From: DASQZK01 sp963763215
Lineage (GTDB): Bacteria; Bacteroidota; Bacteroidia; Bacteroidales; GCA-2748055
Direction: 5' to 3'
Length of the DNA: 64,000 bases
Assembly: GCA_963763215.1 (NCBI GenBank)
Contig: CAVXNX010000009.1
Location: forward strand, 124,001-188,000
Made by a program: the position numbers and the translations under genes. The notes below the pieces were generated by a model that worked only from the letters and a program-made list of their open reading frames with translations, did not search any database and was not told where the DNA came from. Shown here piece by piece: positions 1 through 10,383 of this stretch (the stretch's first letter is position 1; the number at the start of each line of letters is the position of its first letter).

Positions 1-2443
1 GGTATCTCCCTCACTGACGGAGGCTCTGATGATGGTTTCAGCCATCGGATCTTCAAGGTACTTCTGAATGGCCCGTTTCAGGGGCCGGGCTCCGAACTGA
101 AGGTCGTATCCTTTCTCGATCACGAAATCCTTGGCTGCGGATGAGATTTTGACGTCGTACCCGAGACCATTGACCCGTTCGTAGAGGCCCTGGAGTTCAA
201 TCTCGATGATCTTATAGATATCTTCCTTGGTCAGGCTGTTGAACAGAACGACATCATCGATCCGATTCAGGAATTCGGGCGCGAAAGCACGTTTCAGGGC
301 TTTCTGGATGATGCTCTTGGTATGCTCGTTGGCCAGTTCCTGGCGTGCCTGGGTGTTGAATCCGACTCCCTGGCCAAAGTCCTTGATCTGACGTGAGCCA
401 ATATTTGAGGTCATGATGACGATGGTGTTCCTGAAGTCAACTCGGCGACCCAGGCTGTCTGTCAGCTGACCTTCATCGAGGACCTGAAGGAGGATATGGA
501 AGACATCGGGGTGGGCTTTTTCGATTTCATCGAGCAGGACTACGCTATAGGGCCGTCTTCTGACCTTCTCTGTCAGCTGTCCGCCCTCTTCATAGCCGAT
601 ATATCCCGGAGGCGCCCCGACGAGTCGCGAAACGGAGAATTTCTCCATGTATTCGCTCATGTCGATGCGGATGAGATTATCGACGCTGTCGAACAGGTAC
701 TGGGCCAGCACTTTGGCCAGCTGGGTTTTCCCCACGCCGGTCGGACCGAGGAAGATGAATGTTCCGATGGGTTTGTTCGGATCTTTGAGGCCGGCACGGT
801 TACGTTGGATGGACTTCACCACTTTCTGGATCGCCTCGTCCTGTCCGATAACCTTTCCACTGATCTCGTCGGCCATCTTAAGCAGCCGGGTGCCTTCAGC
901 CTGGGCAATACGCTGAACAGGCACACCGGTCATCATGGCGACAACTTCGGCCACTTTCTCGGCATCAACGGTTTCCCTGTTTTTAGCCAGTTCACGTTCC
1001 CATTTGACTTTTTCCTGTTCCAGGCTCTCGAGCAGTTCCTTTTCCTTGTCGCGGAAGCTGGCGGCGCGTTCGAAATTCTGGTTTTTGACCGCCCGGATTT
1101 TTTCCTTTTTCGTCTCCTCGATTTCAGCTTCAAGTTTGACGATCTTCTCAGGGACCACGATGTTGGAAATATGCACCCGTGGATCCGGCTTCATCGAGCG
1201 CGTCGATGGCCTTGTCGGGAAGCAGGCGGTCGCTGATATACCGTTGCGTCAGTTTGACGCAGGCCATGATGGCGTCGGGGGTATAATAGACGTTATGGTG
1301 TTCTTCGTACCGCTCCTTGATATTATTCAGGATCTCGACGGTTTCCTCCATACTGGTGGGTTCCACCATGACTTTCTGGAATCTTCGTTCCAGCGCTCCG
1401 TCCTTTTCGATATGCTGACGGTATTCATCGAGGGTTGTTGCCCCGATACACTGAATTTCACCCCTGGCAAGAGCCGGTTTCAGCATATTTGCAGCATCGA
1501 GGGAACCGGTCGCACCTCCAGCTCCGACGATCGTATGGATTTCGTCGATGAAGAGGATGACATTGTTGTTTTTGGCCAGTTCATTAAGAATGGCTTTCAT
1601 GCGCTCCTCAAACTGTCCGCGGTATTTGGTCCCGGCCACGATCGAGGCCAGGTCGAGGGTAACCACCCGCTTGTCGAACAGCACCCGGGAAACCTTGCGC
1701 TGAACGATCCGGTTTGCGAGGCCTTCGGCGATGGCTGATTTTCCGACGCCGGGTTCCCCGATAAGGATCGGGTTGTTTTTTTTCCGGCGGCTGAGGATCT
1801 GGGCCAGGCGTTCGATCTCGGTTTCACGGCCGACGATGGGGTCAAGGCGTCCTTCCTCTGCTGCCTTGGTGAGGTCGATACCGAAATTATCCAGCACGGG
1901 GGTATCGGACGTCTTGGAAGATGATGCGCTGCTGCCCGGTTTTCCGGTGCCAAAGGGACCGCGGGCATCATCATCATCGTCACTGGGAAAATCGGCTTTA
2001 TTCTCGAAATTGGTGTTTTCCAGTTCGCTCTTGACTTCATCGTAGGTGATGTTATGATCACCGAGAAGCTGCGTGGCGTAATTATTCTCGTCTTTAAGAA
2101 TGGCCAGCAGGAGATGACCGGTATCGATCATGGAATCCTTCAGGGCCCGGGCTTCGAGGTACACCAGTTTAAGTACCCTCTCGGTATTTTTGAGAAGGGG
2201 AATGTTATCGGTGTCTGATATGCTCGTCACATGATCCTGTTTGATATGATTTTCAAGTTCTTTCTTGAGGTCAAACAGGTCCGCTCCCAGAAGCAGAAGT
2301 ATATCTATGGCCAGACCTTCACCATCCCTGAGAATCCCGAGGAAAAGATGCTCGACACTGAGATGGGTATTCCCCAGCCTAACCGCTTCTTCCTTGCTGT
2401 AACTTAAAACATCCTTAATCCGCTGCGAAAATTTTGCATCCAT
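1..2443 (-). CDS. clpC: ClpC-type AAA+ unfoldase, 3' end outside the window
   Basis: ATP-dependent chaperone that unfolds proteins and feeds them to ClpP in the cytoplasm. From the start at 2443 (MDAKFSQ) there is a Clp N-domain repeat region, then AAA1 with Walker A GEPGVGKS and Walker B ILFIDEIHT, a middle coiled-coil region and AAA2 (GPTGVGKT near 740). The C-terminal end runs off the left edge. One extra base near 1180 breaks the frame inside the conserved ALDEAGSRVHI stretch; removing it restores the family sequence, so I read one gene. An upstream ATG at 2464 is less likely because family N-termini begin near MDAKFS. It is divergent from gyrA across about 200 bp. Family assignment is firm; ClpC is preferred over ClpA/B because of the N-domain and middle-region length. 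Confidence 0.93.
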
Positions 2444-2487
2444 AATTTGTCTCCAAAAGATCATATCGAATATACATTTTTACATTA

Positions 2488-2495
2488 CAAATATA
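2488..2495 (-). promoter_or_regulatory. Possible -7 element for clpC
   Basis: The minus strand reads TATATTTG, which fits the Bacteroidota -7 consensus TAnnTTTG, about 45 bp upstream of the clpC start. No clean TTTG lies at the expected -33 distance (only TTTA-like sequence), so this is a weak call. Confidence 0.35.
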
Positions 2496-2652
2496 GCAAT
2501 AAAACAAATATGATTTATAAACAGTTCAATGTTGATAATTTAGTGCCCGATGTGCCCGTTTTAGGCAAGAATTGCTTAATTTCGTAGGTCCGGATTTTCG
2601 AGGCCGTTTTTCCGGATTTTAACCTGATATTTCATTAACTGAAACAATTTTT

Positions 2653-5143
2653 ATGGCAGAAGGAGAAAAGATTTTAAAAATCAATATTGAAGAGGAAATG
2701 AAATCGGCCTACATCGATTATTCGATGTCGGTTATTGTTTCGAGGGCCCTGCCTGACGTCAGGGACGGGCTCAAGCCGGTACACCGGAGGGTCCTGTTCG
2801 GTATGCAGGATCTGGGGTTACTGGCCAACCGTTCTTTCAAGAAATCGGCAAGGATCGTTGGGGAAGTTCTTGGGAAGTACCATCCTCACGGTGATTCATC
2901 CGTATATGATACAATGGTCCGCATGGCCCAGCCATGGTCACTTCGCTATCCGCTCATCGACGGGCAGGGCAACTTCGGATCGGTCGACGGCGACAGCCCG
3001 GCGGCAATGCGATACACCGAAGTCAGACTCCAGAAAATCGCCGAAGCCACCATGGCCGATATGGACAAGAATACGGTCGATTTTCAGCTCAACTTCGATG
3101 ATTCGCTCGAAGAGCCCACCGTACTTCCCACCCGGATCCCCTTGTTGCTTGTCAACGGTACCTCGGGCATCGCCGTGGGTATGGCAACAAATATGGCCCC
3201 CCATAACCTCAGGAACGTCGTCGATGCCATCGTGGCTTATATCGACAATAAGGAGATCACTATTGAAGAACTCATCCCCATCATTAAAGCTCCGGATTTT
3301 CCAACCGGGGGGATCATCTATGGTTACCAGGGTGTCAAGGAAGCTTATGAAACCGGGAGAGGCCGCGTGGTCATCCGGGCAAAAACCGAAATAGAAGTCA
3401 CCGCTTCCGGGCGGGAGACTATCATCGTTACGGAAATCCCTTACCTGGTCAACAAGGCCGAACTGATCAAGAAGATCGCCGACCTGGTCAATGAAAAGAA
3501 GATCGAAGGCATTTCCTATGTGAATGACGAATCCGACCGGAGTGGCATGCGTATCGTCATCATCCTGAAAAAGGATGCGATGTCTAATGTAGTTCTTAAT
3601 CAATTACTTAAGCATACTCAATTACAAAATACATTTAATGTAAACAGCATCGCTCTGGTTAACGGGCGGCCAAAGACGCTGAACCTCAAACAGCTGATCA
3701 CACACTTTGTCAATCACCGCCATGAGGTGGTGGTCAGGCGGACGCAGTACGAACTGGAACAGGCAGAAAAGAGAGCTCACATCCTGGAAGGGTTGCTGAT
3801 CGCCCTCGACCATCTCGATGAAGTGATCGCACTGATCAGGGCTTCCAAAACGGTGGAAGAGGCCAGGGAAGGGCTGATGCGCGAATTCACACTGAGCGAT
3901 ATCCAGGCCCGGGCCATCCTCGATATGCGGCTGCAGAAGCTGACCGGCCTTGAACGGGATAAAATCCGGGAAGAATACGACGAGTTGCAGAAACAGATCA
4001 CTTACCTGAAAGAAGTTCTGGCGGATGAATCTCTCCGTATGAAAATCATCAAGGATGAACTTCTTGAAGTCAGGGAAAAATACGGTGACGAACGACGGAC
4101 GGAGATCGTGCCGGATGCCGAGGAATTCAACCCCGAAGACTTTTACGCCGACGACGATATGGTCATCACCATTTCCCACCTGGGATATATCAAACGTACC
4201 CCGCTGAGTGACTTTAAAACCCAGGGAAGGGGAGGGGTCGGCTCCAAAGGCAGCACCACACGGGATGAAGATTTCCTCTCGCATATGTTCAGCGCCACAA
4301 TGCACAACACCTTGTTGTTCTTCACGGAAAAAGGCAAATGCTTCTGGATGAAAGTTTATGAAATCCCGGAAGGCACGCGCCAATCCAAAGGGCGGGCGAT
4401 ACAGAATATGATCAACCTTGAACCGGGCGACCGCGTCATGGCATATCTGTACGTGAAAAATCTGAAGGATGAGGACTATATCAACGACGAATTACATCGT
4501 GCTGGTCACCCGTAAGGGAATCATCAAAAAGACTTCCCTGGAAGCCTATTCACGGCCGAGATCCAACGGGATCAATGCCATCAACATCAAGGAAGGCGAC
4601 CTGCTGCTGGAAGCACTGCTCACCAACGGGAATCACGAGATTGTTCTCGGAGTGAGATCAGGAAAGGCCATCCGTTTCCATGAACGTACCGTCAGGGCAA
4701 TCGGGAGAACCGGATCGGGTGTCAAAGGCGTCAGCTTCTCCAAGACAAACGACCATGTGATCGGGGCTATCTCCGTCGAAAACCAAAACAAGGACGTGCT
4801 GGTGGTCTCCGAAAAAGGATATGGAAAACGTTCATCCATAAGCGATTACCGCATCACCAACCGGGGAGGTAAAGGGGTCAAAACCATTAACATCACCCCA
4901 AAAACCGGCGATCTGATCGGTCTGAAATCGGTCACCGATGAAGACGACCTGATGATCATCACCCGGAACGGAATCGTCATCCGGCTCTCCGTTTCAAACA
5001 TCCGCGTCATGGGACGGGCAACCCAGGGGGTAAGGCTGATCAATCTCCGAAATGGAGATGAAATTGCCGCTTTGACACAGGTCCCTGCACAGATCGAAGA
5101 AGCTGAAGCCGGGATAGTTGAAACTGAACCTTCTGACAATTAA
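2653..5143 (+). CDS. gyrA: DNA gyrase subunit A
   Basis: Type II topoisomerase breakage-reunion subunit that partners GyrB to introduce negative supercoils. The N-terminal domain carries the catalytic tyrosine in AAMRYTEV (Y121). A coiled-coil tower follows, then a C-terminal beta-pinwheel that starts with a GyrA box, QGRGGVG, near residue 525. That box favours gyrase over topoisomerase IV ParC. Total length is about 829 residues, usual for the family. One extra base (g at 4489) shifts the frame between the first two blades; without it the sequence reads continuously into NYIVLVTRKG. Because gyrA is essential, a sequencing error is the best explanation. Confidence 0.96.
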
Positions 5144-5157
5144 TGCGTTAATCTGAA

Positions 5158-5176
5158 GAGATGATTTTGGCATCTC
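5158..5176 (+). terminator. Short hairpin after gyrA
   Basis: GAGATG and CATCTC can pair across a 7-nt loop just after the gyrA stop. Only a short ATTTG follows, so termination would be weak. Confidence 0.3.
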
Positions 5177-5177
5177 A

Positions 5178-5209
5178 TTTGACCAGTGAATGAAAATATC
5201 TTAATTTTA
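5178..5209 (+). promoter_or_regulatory. Bacteroidota-type promoter for the TPR gene
   Basis: TTTG at 5178-5181, 20 nt of spacer, then TAATTTTA at 5202-5209. This matches TTTG-N19..21-TAnnTTTG with one mismatch in the last base, and lies 23 bp upstream of the TPR gene start. Confidence 0.5.
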
Positions 5210-5232
5210 GCGCTAAATAACTAAAAAAGAAC

Positions 5233-6546
5233 ATGATGAAACGCTTATTATTTATTGCATTGATTTTCTGCGGTTTATCCAGCGTCATGGCACAGGAGCA
5301 AGTCGCTTTGCTTAATTTTAACGTGCTGCAAAAAAAGCTGGAGAAGAGCAATGAAAAGATTCAAAATGAGAAAAAGGCTACCAATGCCAAAACATGGTTC
5401 GAGCGTGGAAAACTCATGCAGGACATTTTTGATCTCGATCTCGAGTATGTCACCGATGGCATGGATCCAAAGATGCTCAAGCTCTATTACAAGGATCCTG
5501 AGAATATCAAGACCGAGACCAAGGATGGCGAGAAGACCGAAATTTACCAGTACGACAGGATCGATTTTTATTTCAAGAACAACAAGCTTGACCATTGGGT
5601 GAGGAAAAAAGAGGTTACCGATCATCCGCTCGACAAAGCCTTTGATGCCTATCAGAAGACCCTCGACCTTGATCAGAAAGGGAAATTGACCAGCAAAGTG
5701 AAGGATCAGCTTATTCTTCTGAAAAAAGAATACCAGCAGGATGGGATCAATGCCTATTATGCCGGTGAGAGCAAAAACGCCCTGGCCGATTTCGAAAGTG
5801 TCCTGAAAATAGATAATATGGATATGTTTGAAGGGGTGAAAGATACAATTATGATCCAGTATGTCGGGATTATCGCCCGTGAAATGGGGGATTACAAAAC
5901 CGCCATTAAATACTACAAACAACTGGCCGATTTGGGCTTTGGCGGACCCAATACGTATCTGAACATCAAGAACGACTATCTGTCAATGGGAGATACGACC
6001 CAGGCAATCCAGACCATGGAAAAAGCCTTCGCCGAATACCCCGATACGCTGAATATCGTGGCTAACCTCGTCGACCTTTACATCCGTACCGGGAAAATCG
6101 ACCAGGGTCTTAAAACCGTGGACGATGCCATTAGCAGTCACCCGCAGAGGGCCGAACTCTACTACTGGAAGGGAAGGCTTCTGCTGAATTCACCGGGTGA
6201 AGGGAACATCGACAAAGCCATCGATGCTTATAACAAAGCCCTCGAGAGAGATCCGAGCCTGTATTATGTGTATTATGACCTCGGCCTGATCTATTTCCTC
6301 CAGGGACAGGATATATTCAAACAGTCCGGAGAAGAAAAAGATCCGAACAGGCGGGATCAGATCAATAAAATCGCCACAGATAAATATAACGATGCGATCC
6401 CGATGCTCGAAAAGGCATTGAATCTTAACACCTCCAATACGGAAATCAAAAAAGAAACGCTGGATCTGCTGAAAAGGATCTATTACAAACTGGGGATGAC
6501 TGACAAGTACAACGATGTCGTCAACCAGCTGAATAACCTGCAGTAA
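5233..6546 (+). CDS. Exported tetratricopeptide-repeat protein
   Basis: A 437-residue protein with an N-terminal signal peptide (MMKRLLFIALIFCG ... VMAQ). The mature part begins with a lysine-rich segment, followed from about residue 165 to the end by TPR-like helical repeats, for example AIKYYKQLADLGF, AIQTMEKAFAEYP and AIDAYNKALERDP. Such repeats normally form a protein-binding superhelix. The signal peptide places it in the periplasm, and there is no lipobox or transmembrane anchor. It appears to be monocistronic, with its own promoter and a strong terminator. The partner and exact role are not visible from sequence. Confidence 0.85.
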   Translation: MMKRLLFIALIFCGLSSVMAQEQVALLNFNVLQKKLEKSNEKIQNEKKATNAKTWFERGKLMQDIFDLDLEYVTDGMDPKMLKLYYKDPENIKTETKDGEKTEIYQYDRIDFYFKNNKLDHWVRKKEVTDHPLDKAFDAYQKTLDLDQKGKLTSKVKDQLILLKKEYQQDGINAYYAGESKNALADFESVLKIDNMDMFEGVKDTIMIQYVGIIAREMGDYKTAIKYYKQLADLGFGGPNTYLNIKNDYLSMGDTTQAIQTMEKAFAEYPDTLNIVANLVDLYIRTGKIDQGLKTVDDAISSHPQRAELYYWKGRLLLNSPGEGNIDKAIDAYNKALERDPSLYYVYYDLGLIYFLQGQDIFKQSGEEKDPNRRDQINKIATDKYNDAIPMLEKALNLNTSNTEIKKETLDLLKRIYYKLGMTDKYNDVVNQLNNLQ

Positions 6547-6563
6547 ATCAGACAATACAAGAT

Positions 6564-6593
6564 AAAGGGAGGGCCGTGACCGGCTTTCCCTTT
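6564..6593 (+). terminator. Rho-independent terminator after the TPR gene
   Basis: A long stem (AAAGGGA plus GGCCG pairing with CCGGC plus TTTCCCTTT, loop TGA) starts 17 nt after the stop codon and ends in a short T-rich run. Confidence 0.65.
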
Positions 6594-7264
6594 ATTGGTC
6601 ATTTTTATATTTAACATAATATTAATTATAGGACTTTTATATTCTCCCAGACAATACGCATCCTATGTGTTCTTCCCGCCGGATTACTGACAAACCACCG
6701 GCAAACCCATCAAGCCAACCTGGCAGCTGTGCATCCATTCGCCGACACAGAATGATCCGGGATTCCGTTCCATTAACGTGCGCTTAAAAGGATCCAAAGG
6801 AAAATCAGATTCCTGACCACCGGATGTGACATTCCTAAATGCGATTGTCCATTTCTGAATCTCCAGCTGCCCGACGTTGAACTTCATCAGGAACTTCAAA
6901 TTCCGGCATCTTTCCGGCCTCTCATAAAATTCTCCTCTCAACTCCGGATTTCTCCGTTTCAATAACCGAACTGATTTTCATGCCAAGGTGTCCAGGAATG
7001 AGGACGCTGCCTGAACCGGATTTTGCACATCAAAGCCCGCGAGAATCGCCTATTGGGATCCTTTCGCCCTTCTCCCGGGAATTTTGAGTTCAGGGAGCCC
7101 TTTGGGACCGCCTGAACAAATCTGCCCCGGGAATGTCTTCTTAATCAACGAACAACGATGAATGCCCGTCATGATCATTCCCCCGGCCTGCCATCCTGAG
7201 GAGATGAATCTTTTGTGATACTTTCGTGACAGTTAAGGTTTACCTTCATCCAAAATTCAGCATC
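6594..7264. other. Gene-free stretch upstream of the two-component pair
   Basis: About 670 bp with no convincing gene. An AT-rich part (6600-6655) is followed by sequence of coding-like base composition but without conserved motifs. A 92-codon minus-strand frame at 6684-6962 has no recognisable features and I do not call it. It could hold a decayed gene or the leader of the response regulator gene. Confidence 0.4.
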
Positions 7265-7966
7265 ATGAAGCGCGTATTAGTCATTGAAGACGACCATGAT
7301 ATTGTCGACCTCCTGACCATCCATCTTAAAGATATGAAGTGCGATGTTGATGTGGCTTACGATGGCGCTGAAGGTCAACGCCTGGCCCTTGAAAACCGCT
7401 ACGATCTCATCATCATGGACATCATGCTTCCCTATATCGACGGGAATGCCATCACCCGCAAAATCAGGGCTCTGGATATCTACACACCGGTTCTTATGCT
7501 CACCGCCAAAACCGAAGAGATCGACAAGGTTATCGGACTGGAATCCGGTGCCGATGATTATCTCACAAAACCCTTCGGAATCAGGGAGTTCATCGCCCGT
7601 GTCAAAGCCATTTTCAGACGCTCCGAGCAAAATGAGACCCTGATGGGCCTGGCCAGCAAGCAGAATATCAATGCCGGAAGCCTGAAGATTGATGTAAACA
7701 AACGGAAAGTTACCCTTGGTAATCAACGCATTGATCTGACTCCCAAAGAGTTCGATCTGCTTGCCCTTCTGGCCGGAAACCCGGGCCGCAGCTATTCCCG
7801 TGACCAGCTGCTCAGTGAAGTCTGGGGATATGACTTTGCCGGGTATGAACATACGGTCAATTCCCACATCAACCGGCTGAGAACCAAGATCGAGCCGGAT
7901 ATTTCCAATCCCCTGTACATCCTGACAACATGGGGCATCGGTTACCGGTTCAACGATGAAATCTAA
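7265..7966 (+). CDS. OmpR/PhoB-family response regulator
   Basis: A DNA-binding response regulator of 233 residues. The receiver domain has the acidic pair in VIEDDHD, phospho-acceptor D52 in IMDIMLP and the conserved lysine in LTKPFG. A winged-helix output domain follows (from about residue 135, with LTPKEFDLLALL and the recognition region EHTVNSHINRLRTKIE). The start at MKRVLVIEDD (7265) is chosen because the receiver fold begins there; an in-frame ATG at 7226 would add 13 residues outside the domain. The gene is six bases upstream of its cognate histidine kinase, so the two form an operon. The regulated genes cannot be inferred. Confidence 0.94.
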   Translation: MKRVLVIEDDHDIVDLLTIHLKDMKCDVDVAYDGAEGQRLALENRYDLIIMDIMLPYIDGNAITRKIRALDIYTPVLMLTAKTEEIDKVIGLESGADDYLTKPFGIREFIARVKAIFRRSEQNETLMGLASKQNINAGSLKIDVNKRKVTLGNQRIDLTPKEFDLLALLAGNPGRSYSRDQLLSEVWGYDFAGYEHTVNSHINRLRTKIEPDISNPLYILTTWGIGYRFNDEI

Positions 7967-7972
7967 TCCGTC

Positions 7973-9457
7973 ATGAAAATTCAATTACCCGGCAAAAGCC
8001 TGTATTGGCGCATCAGTATGTCGTTCCTGGCTATCCTGATCGTTCTCGGACTTGCCTATGTCCTGATCACCGTCATCGCCACCAACCGGTATTACAATGA
8101 GACGACACAACGGCTGAATGCCACGGTCGCCGAAAGTATGCTGGCAGAGGTGTCTCCATTTACCAACGGGAAGGTTAATGAAGAATCGGTGAGCAAAATC
8201 ATGCATTCCATGATGGCTGTCAATCCCACTCTTGAAGTTTATCTTTTGGACCAGACGGGAAAGATCCTGACCTTTGTCGTTTTTGACAAAAAGGTCAAAT
8301 TGAGCAGCATTGATCTTGGACCGGTCAGGGAGTTCATCCGGACCCGGGGGAAGCAATACGTCCTTGGCGATGATCCGAGGAATCCGGGTCACAAGACAAT
8401 ATTTTCCGCAGCCGAGGTCAGCGAGGGCCAGAATCTTGAAGGCTATGTTTACCTTGTCCTGGCCAGTGAACAATATGAAAATATCACCGCTGCCCTCCTG
8501 GGAAGCTATTGGCTCAGGGTTGGCACCAATGCCTTCATCCTGACACTTCTCGCCGCTTTCACCATCGGACTGGTCCTGATCTGGTTCCTGACGCGGAACC
8601 TTCGGATCGTCATCCGGACATTCCGGAGGTTCGAAGATGGCGATCTTCATGCCCGGATTCCGGAAGATCACATGAAAGGCGAACTCTCCACCCTTTCCCA
8701 CACCTTTAATAATATGGCCGATACCATCCTGAAAAATATCGATGCCCTGAAGGAAGTGGACAGCCTGCGGCGGGAACTGATCGCCAATGTCTCACACGAT
8801 CTGCGTAACCCTCTGGCCGTCATCCATGGCTATATCGAGACTCTCATCATCAAGGAAAAGGACCTGAACAGCAAGGACCGGAAGAAATACCTTGAGATCA
8901 TTCTCAAAGGCAGTGAGAAACTCAAACGCCTGGTATCCGATTTATTCGAACTTTCCAAGCTCGAAACCCGGCAGGTTCACCTTCAGAAAGAACCCTTCTT
9001 TATCAATGAACTCGTGCAGGATGCCGTGACCAACCTGCGTCTTATGGCCGAGCGGAAGAACATCACCATCCATTCGGATATTTCAACCTCCCTCCCACTT
9101 GTCGTTGCCGATATTTCACTCATGGAGAGGGTTATCCAGAACCTGCTGGACAATGCGATCCATTATACACCCGAATCGGGCAAGATTACCCTGATCGTCA
9201 ATAAGATAGGGAGAGAAGTTGAAGTTGACATCCGGAACACCGGTGAGGGCATTCCCGAAAAGGACCTGCCCTTCATCTTCAACAGGTATTATAAGGTGGA
9301 TAAAGAAAAATCGGGTATCGAAGGCACCGGTCTTGGCCTGGCCATCGTGAAGAAAATTCTTGACATTCATCAAATCCCGATCAACGTGAAGAGCAAACCG
9401 GGTGAATTCACGTCATTCTCCATGAAGATTCCGGTTTACCGGCCATCTGCAGGGTGA
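7973..9457 (+). CDS. Sensor histidine kinase with HAMP domain
   Basis: Membrane sensor kinase (494 residues) paired with the upstream response regulator. Order of parts: TM1 at about residues 12-35; a periplasmic sensor of about 140 residues with no cysteines or known motif; TM2 at about 183-205 (ILTLLAAFTIGLVLIWFL); HAMP; HisKA with the phospho-accepting histidine H275 in NVSHDLRNPL; and a HATPase domain with the N box NLLDNAIHY, G1 GEGIPE and G2 GTGLGLAIV. All catalytic elements are present. The stimulus is unknown. Confidence 0.94.
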   Translation: MKIQLPGKSLYWRISMSFLAILIVLGLAYVLITVIATNRYYNETTQRLNATVAESMLAEVSPFTNGKVNEESVSKIMHSMMAVNPTLEVYLLDQTGKILTFVVFDKKVKLSSIDLGPVREFIRTRGKQYVLGDDPRNPGHKTIFSAAEVSEGQNLEGYVYLVLASEQYENITAALLGSYWLRVGTNAFILTLLAAFTIGLVLIWFLTRNLRIVIRTFRRFEDGDLHARIPEDHMKGELSTLSHTFNNMADTILKNIDALKEVDSLRRELIANVSHDLRNPLAVIHGYIETLIIKEKDLNSKDRKKYLEIILKGSEKLKRLVSDLFELSKLETRQVHLQKEPFFINELVQDAVTNLRLMAERKNITIHSDISTSLPLVVADISLMERVIQNLLDNAIHYTPESGKITLIVNKIGREVEVDIRNTGEGIPEKDLPFIFNRYYKVDKEKSGIEGTGLGLAIVKKILDIHQIPINVKSKPGEFTSFSMKIPVYRPSAG

Positions 9458-9516
9458 TAGCTGCCGATGGGCAGATTTTAGGAGGAGCTCCCGTTTCCGG
9501 GTTCGACTTCAACGAA

Positions 9517-10383
9517 TCAGTCAAACTCCTCAATCAGCACTCCCATTTTCCCCATCCTGTAATCCCGCATCGCCTCCAGGATCTCGGTATCGGTATTCAT
9601 CACGAAGGGACCGCTTGCCGCGACCGGTTCATTCAAAGGTTCCCCGGAAAGGAGGATCGCCCGGGTATCCTCAAGGGCTTCCAGCTCAATGTCGCCGTCC
9701 ATCGGATCGAACACCGCCATTTCTTTTCCCCTGATCTCATGTCCACCGGTTCTGACCTTTCCGTCGAGAAGGTAAACCAGGGCATTGAACGAAGGCGGAA
9801 CGGGCAGGCTGATGCTCGCGCCCTTCTTCAGTTCGATCCTCAGAATTTCCAGAGGGGTTAAGGGTTGAATTCCGCCAGGTATATCCCGGAATTTCCCGGC
9901 CACGACCATGACCCTGGCAGACTTATCAGCCGATTCCCAGGTTGGGGTCTGTTTTTCCGTAAGGGGAAGATAGACCGGCTGGTCCATCTTGTGCTTCGCG
10001 GGAAGGTTGATCCAAAATTGGATAAGTTCAAGGTCTCCCCCATTCTCGGCGATATCTTTGGAGGGCCGTTCACTATGAATGATCCCCATTCCGCTGTTGA
10101 TCCATTGCGTCCCGCCTTCATAGACCACACTTGACCCCCCGCGCGAATCGCGGTGATGCAAGCCCCCTTTAAAAATGAAGGTTACCGGGGCAAAACCCCG
10201 GTGTGGGTGAGGCCCGACGCCGAGGTGGTTTTGCCGGTGCCCTTTTTCATAATGTTGATCCCAGTGATGGATCAGCAAAAAGGGATCGATCTGTTCTACC
10301 TCACTCACCGGTAAAGCCTGGTCGAGGATGATCCCGCCCATATTCACCTTTTCTGCCCTGATGGTCCTGTTCACGGTTCTCAT
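9517..10383 (-). CDS. Pirin family cupin protein
   Basis: A 288-residue two-cupin protein. The N-terminal cupin has the metal-binding histidines in HPHRGFAPVTF and the following H-and-E pattern (HSERPS) typical of pirins; some bacterial pirins are quercetinases. The start at MRTVNRTIRAEK matches family N-termini. The reading frame has no stop between it and the upstream metallo-hydrolase, which gives an apparent fusion. I infer that a lost base removed the hydrolase stop, because both other frames contain a TGA just past the expected hydrolase end (near 10465). It converges on the histidine kinase gene. Confidence 0.85.
   Translation of the reverse strand: MRTVNRTIRAEKVNMGGIILDQALPVSEVEQIDPFLLIHHWDQHYEKGHRQNHLGVGPHPHRGFAPVTFIFKGGLHHRDSRGGSSVVYEGGTQWINSGMGIIHSERPSKDIAENGGDLELIQFWINLPAKHKMDQPVYLPLTEKQTPTWESADKSARVMVVAGKFRDIPGGIQPLTPLEILRIELKKGASISLPVPPSFNALVYLLDGKVRTGGHEIRGKEMAVFDPMDGDIELEALEDTRAILLSGEPLNEPVAASGPFVMNTDTEILEAMRDYRMGKMGVLIEEFD

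Noticed and set aside
496..1236. A 246-codon plus-strand open frame
   Set aside because: It lies antisense to the conserved AAA2 part of clpC and its translation has no family features; it is a shadow of that gene.
6684..6962. A 92-codon minus-strand open frame in the gap before the response regulator
   Set aside because: No motif, signal or promoter, and no operon context; the composition gives no support for coding.
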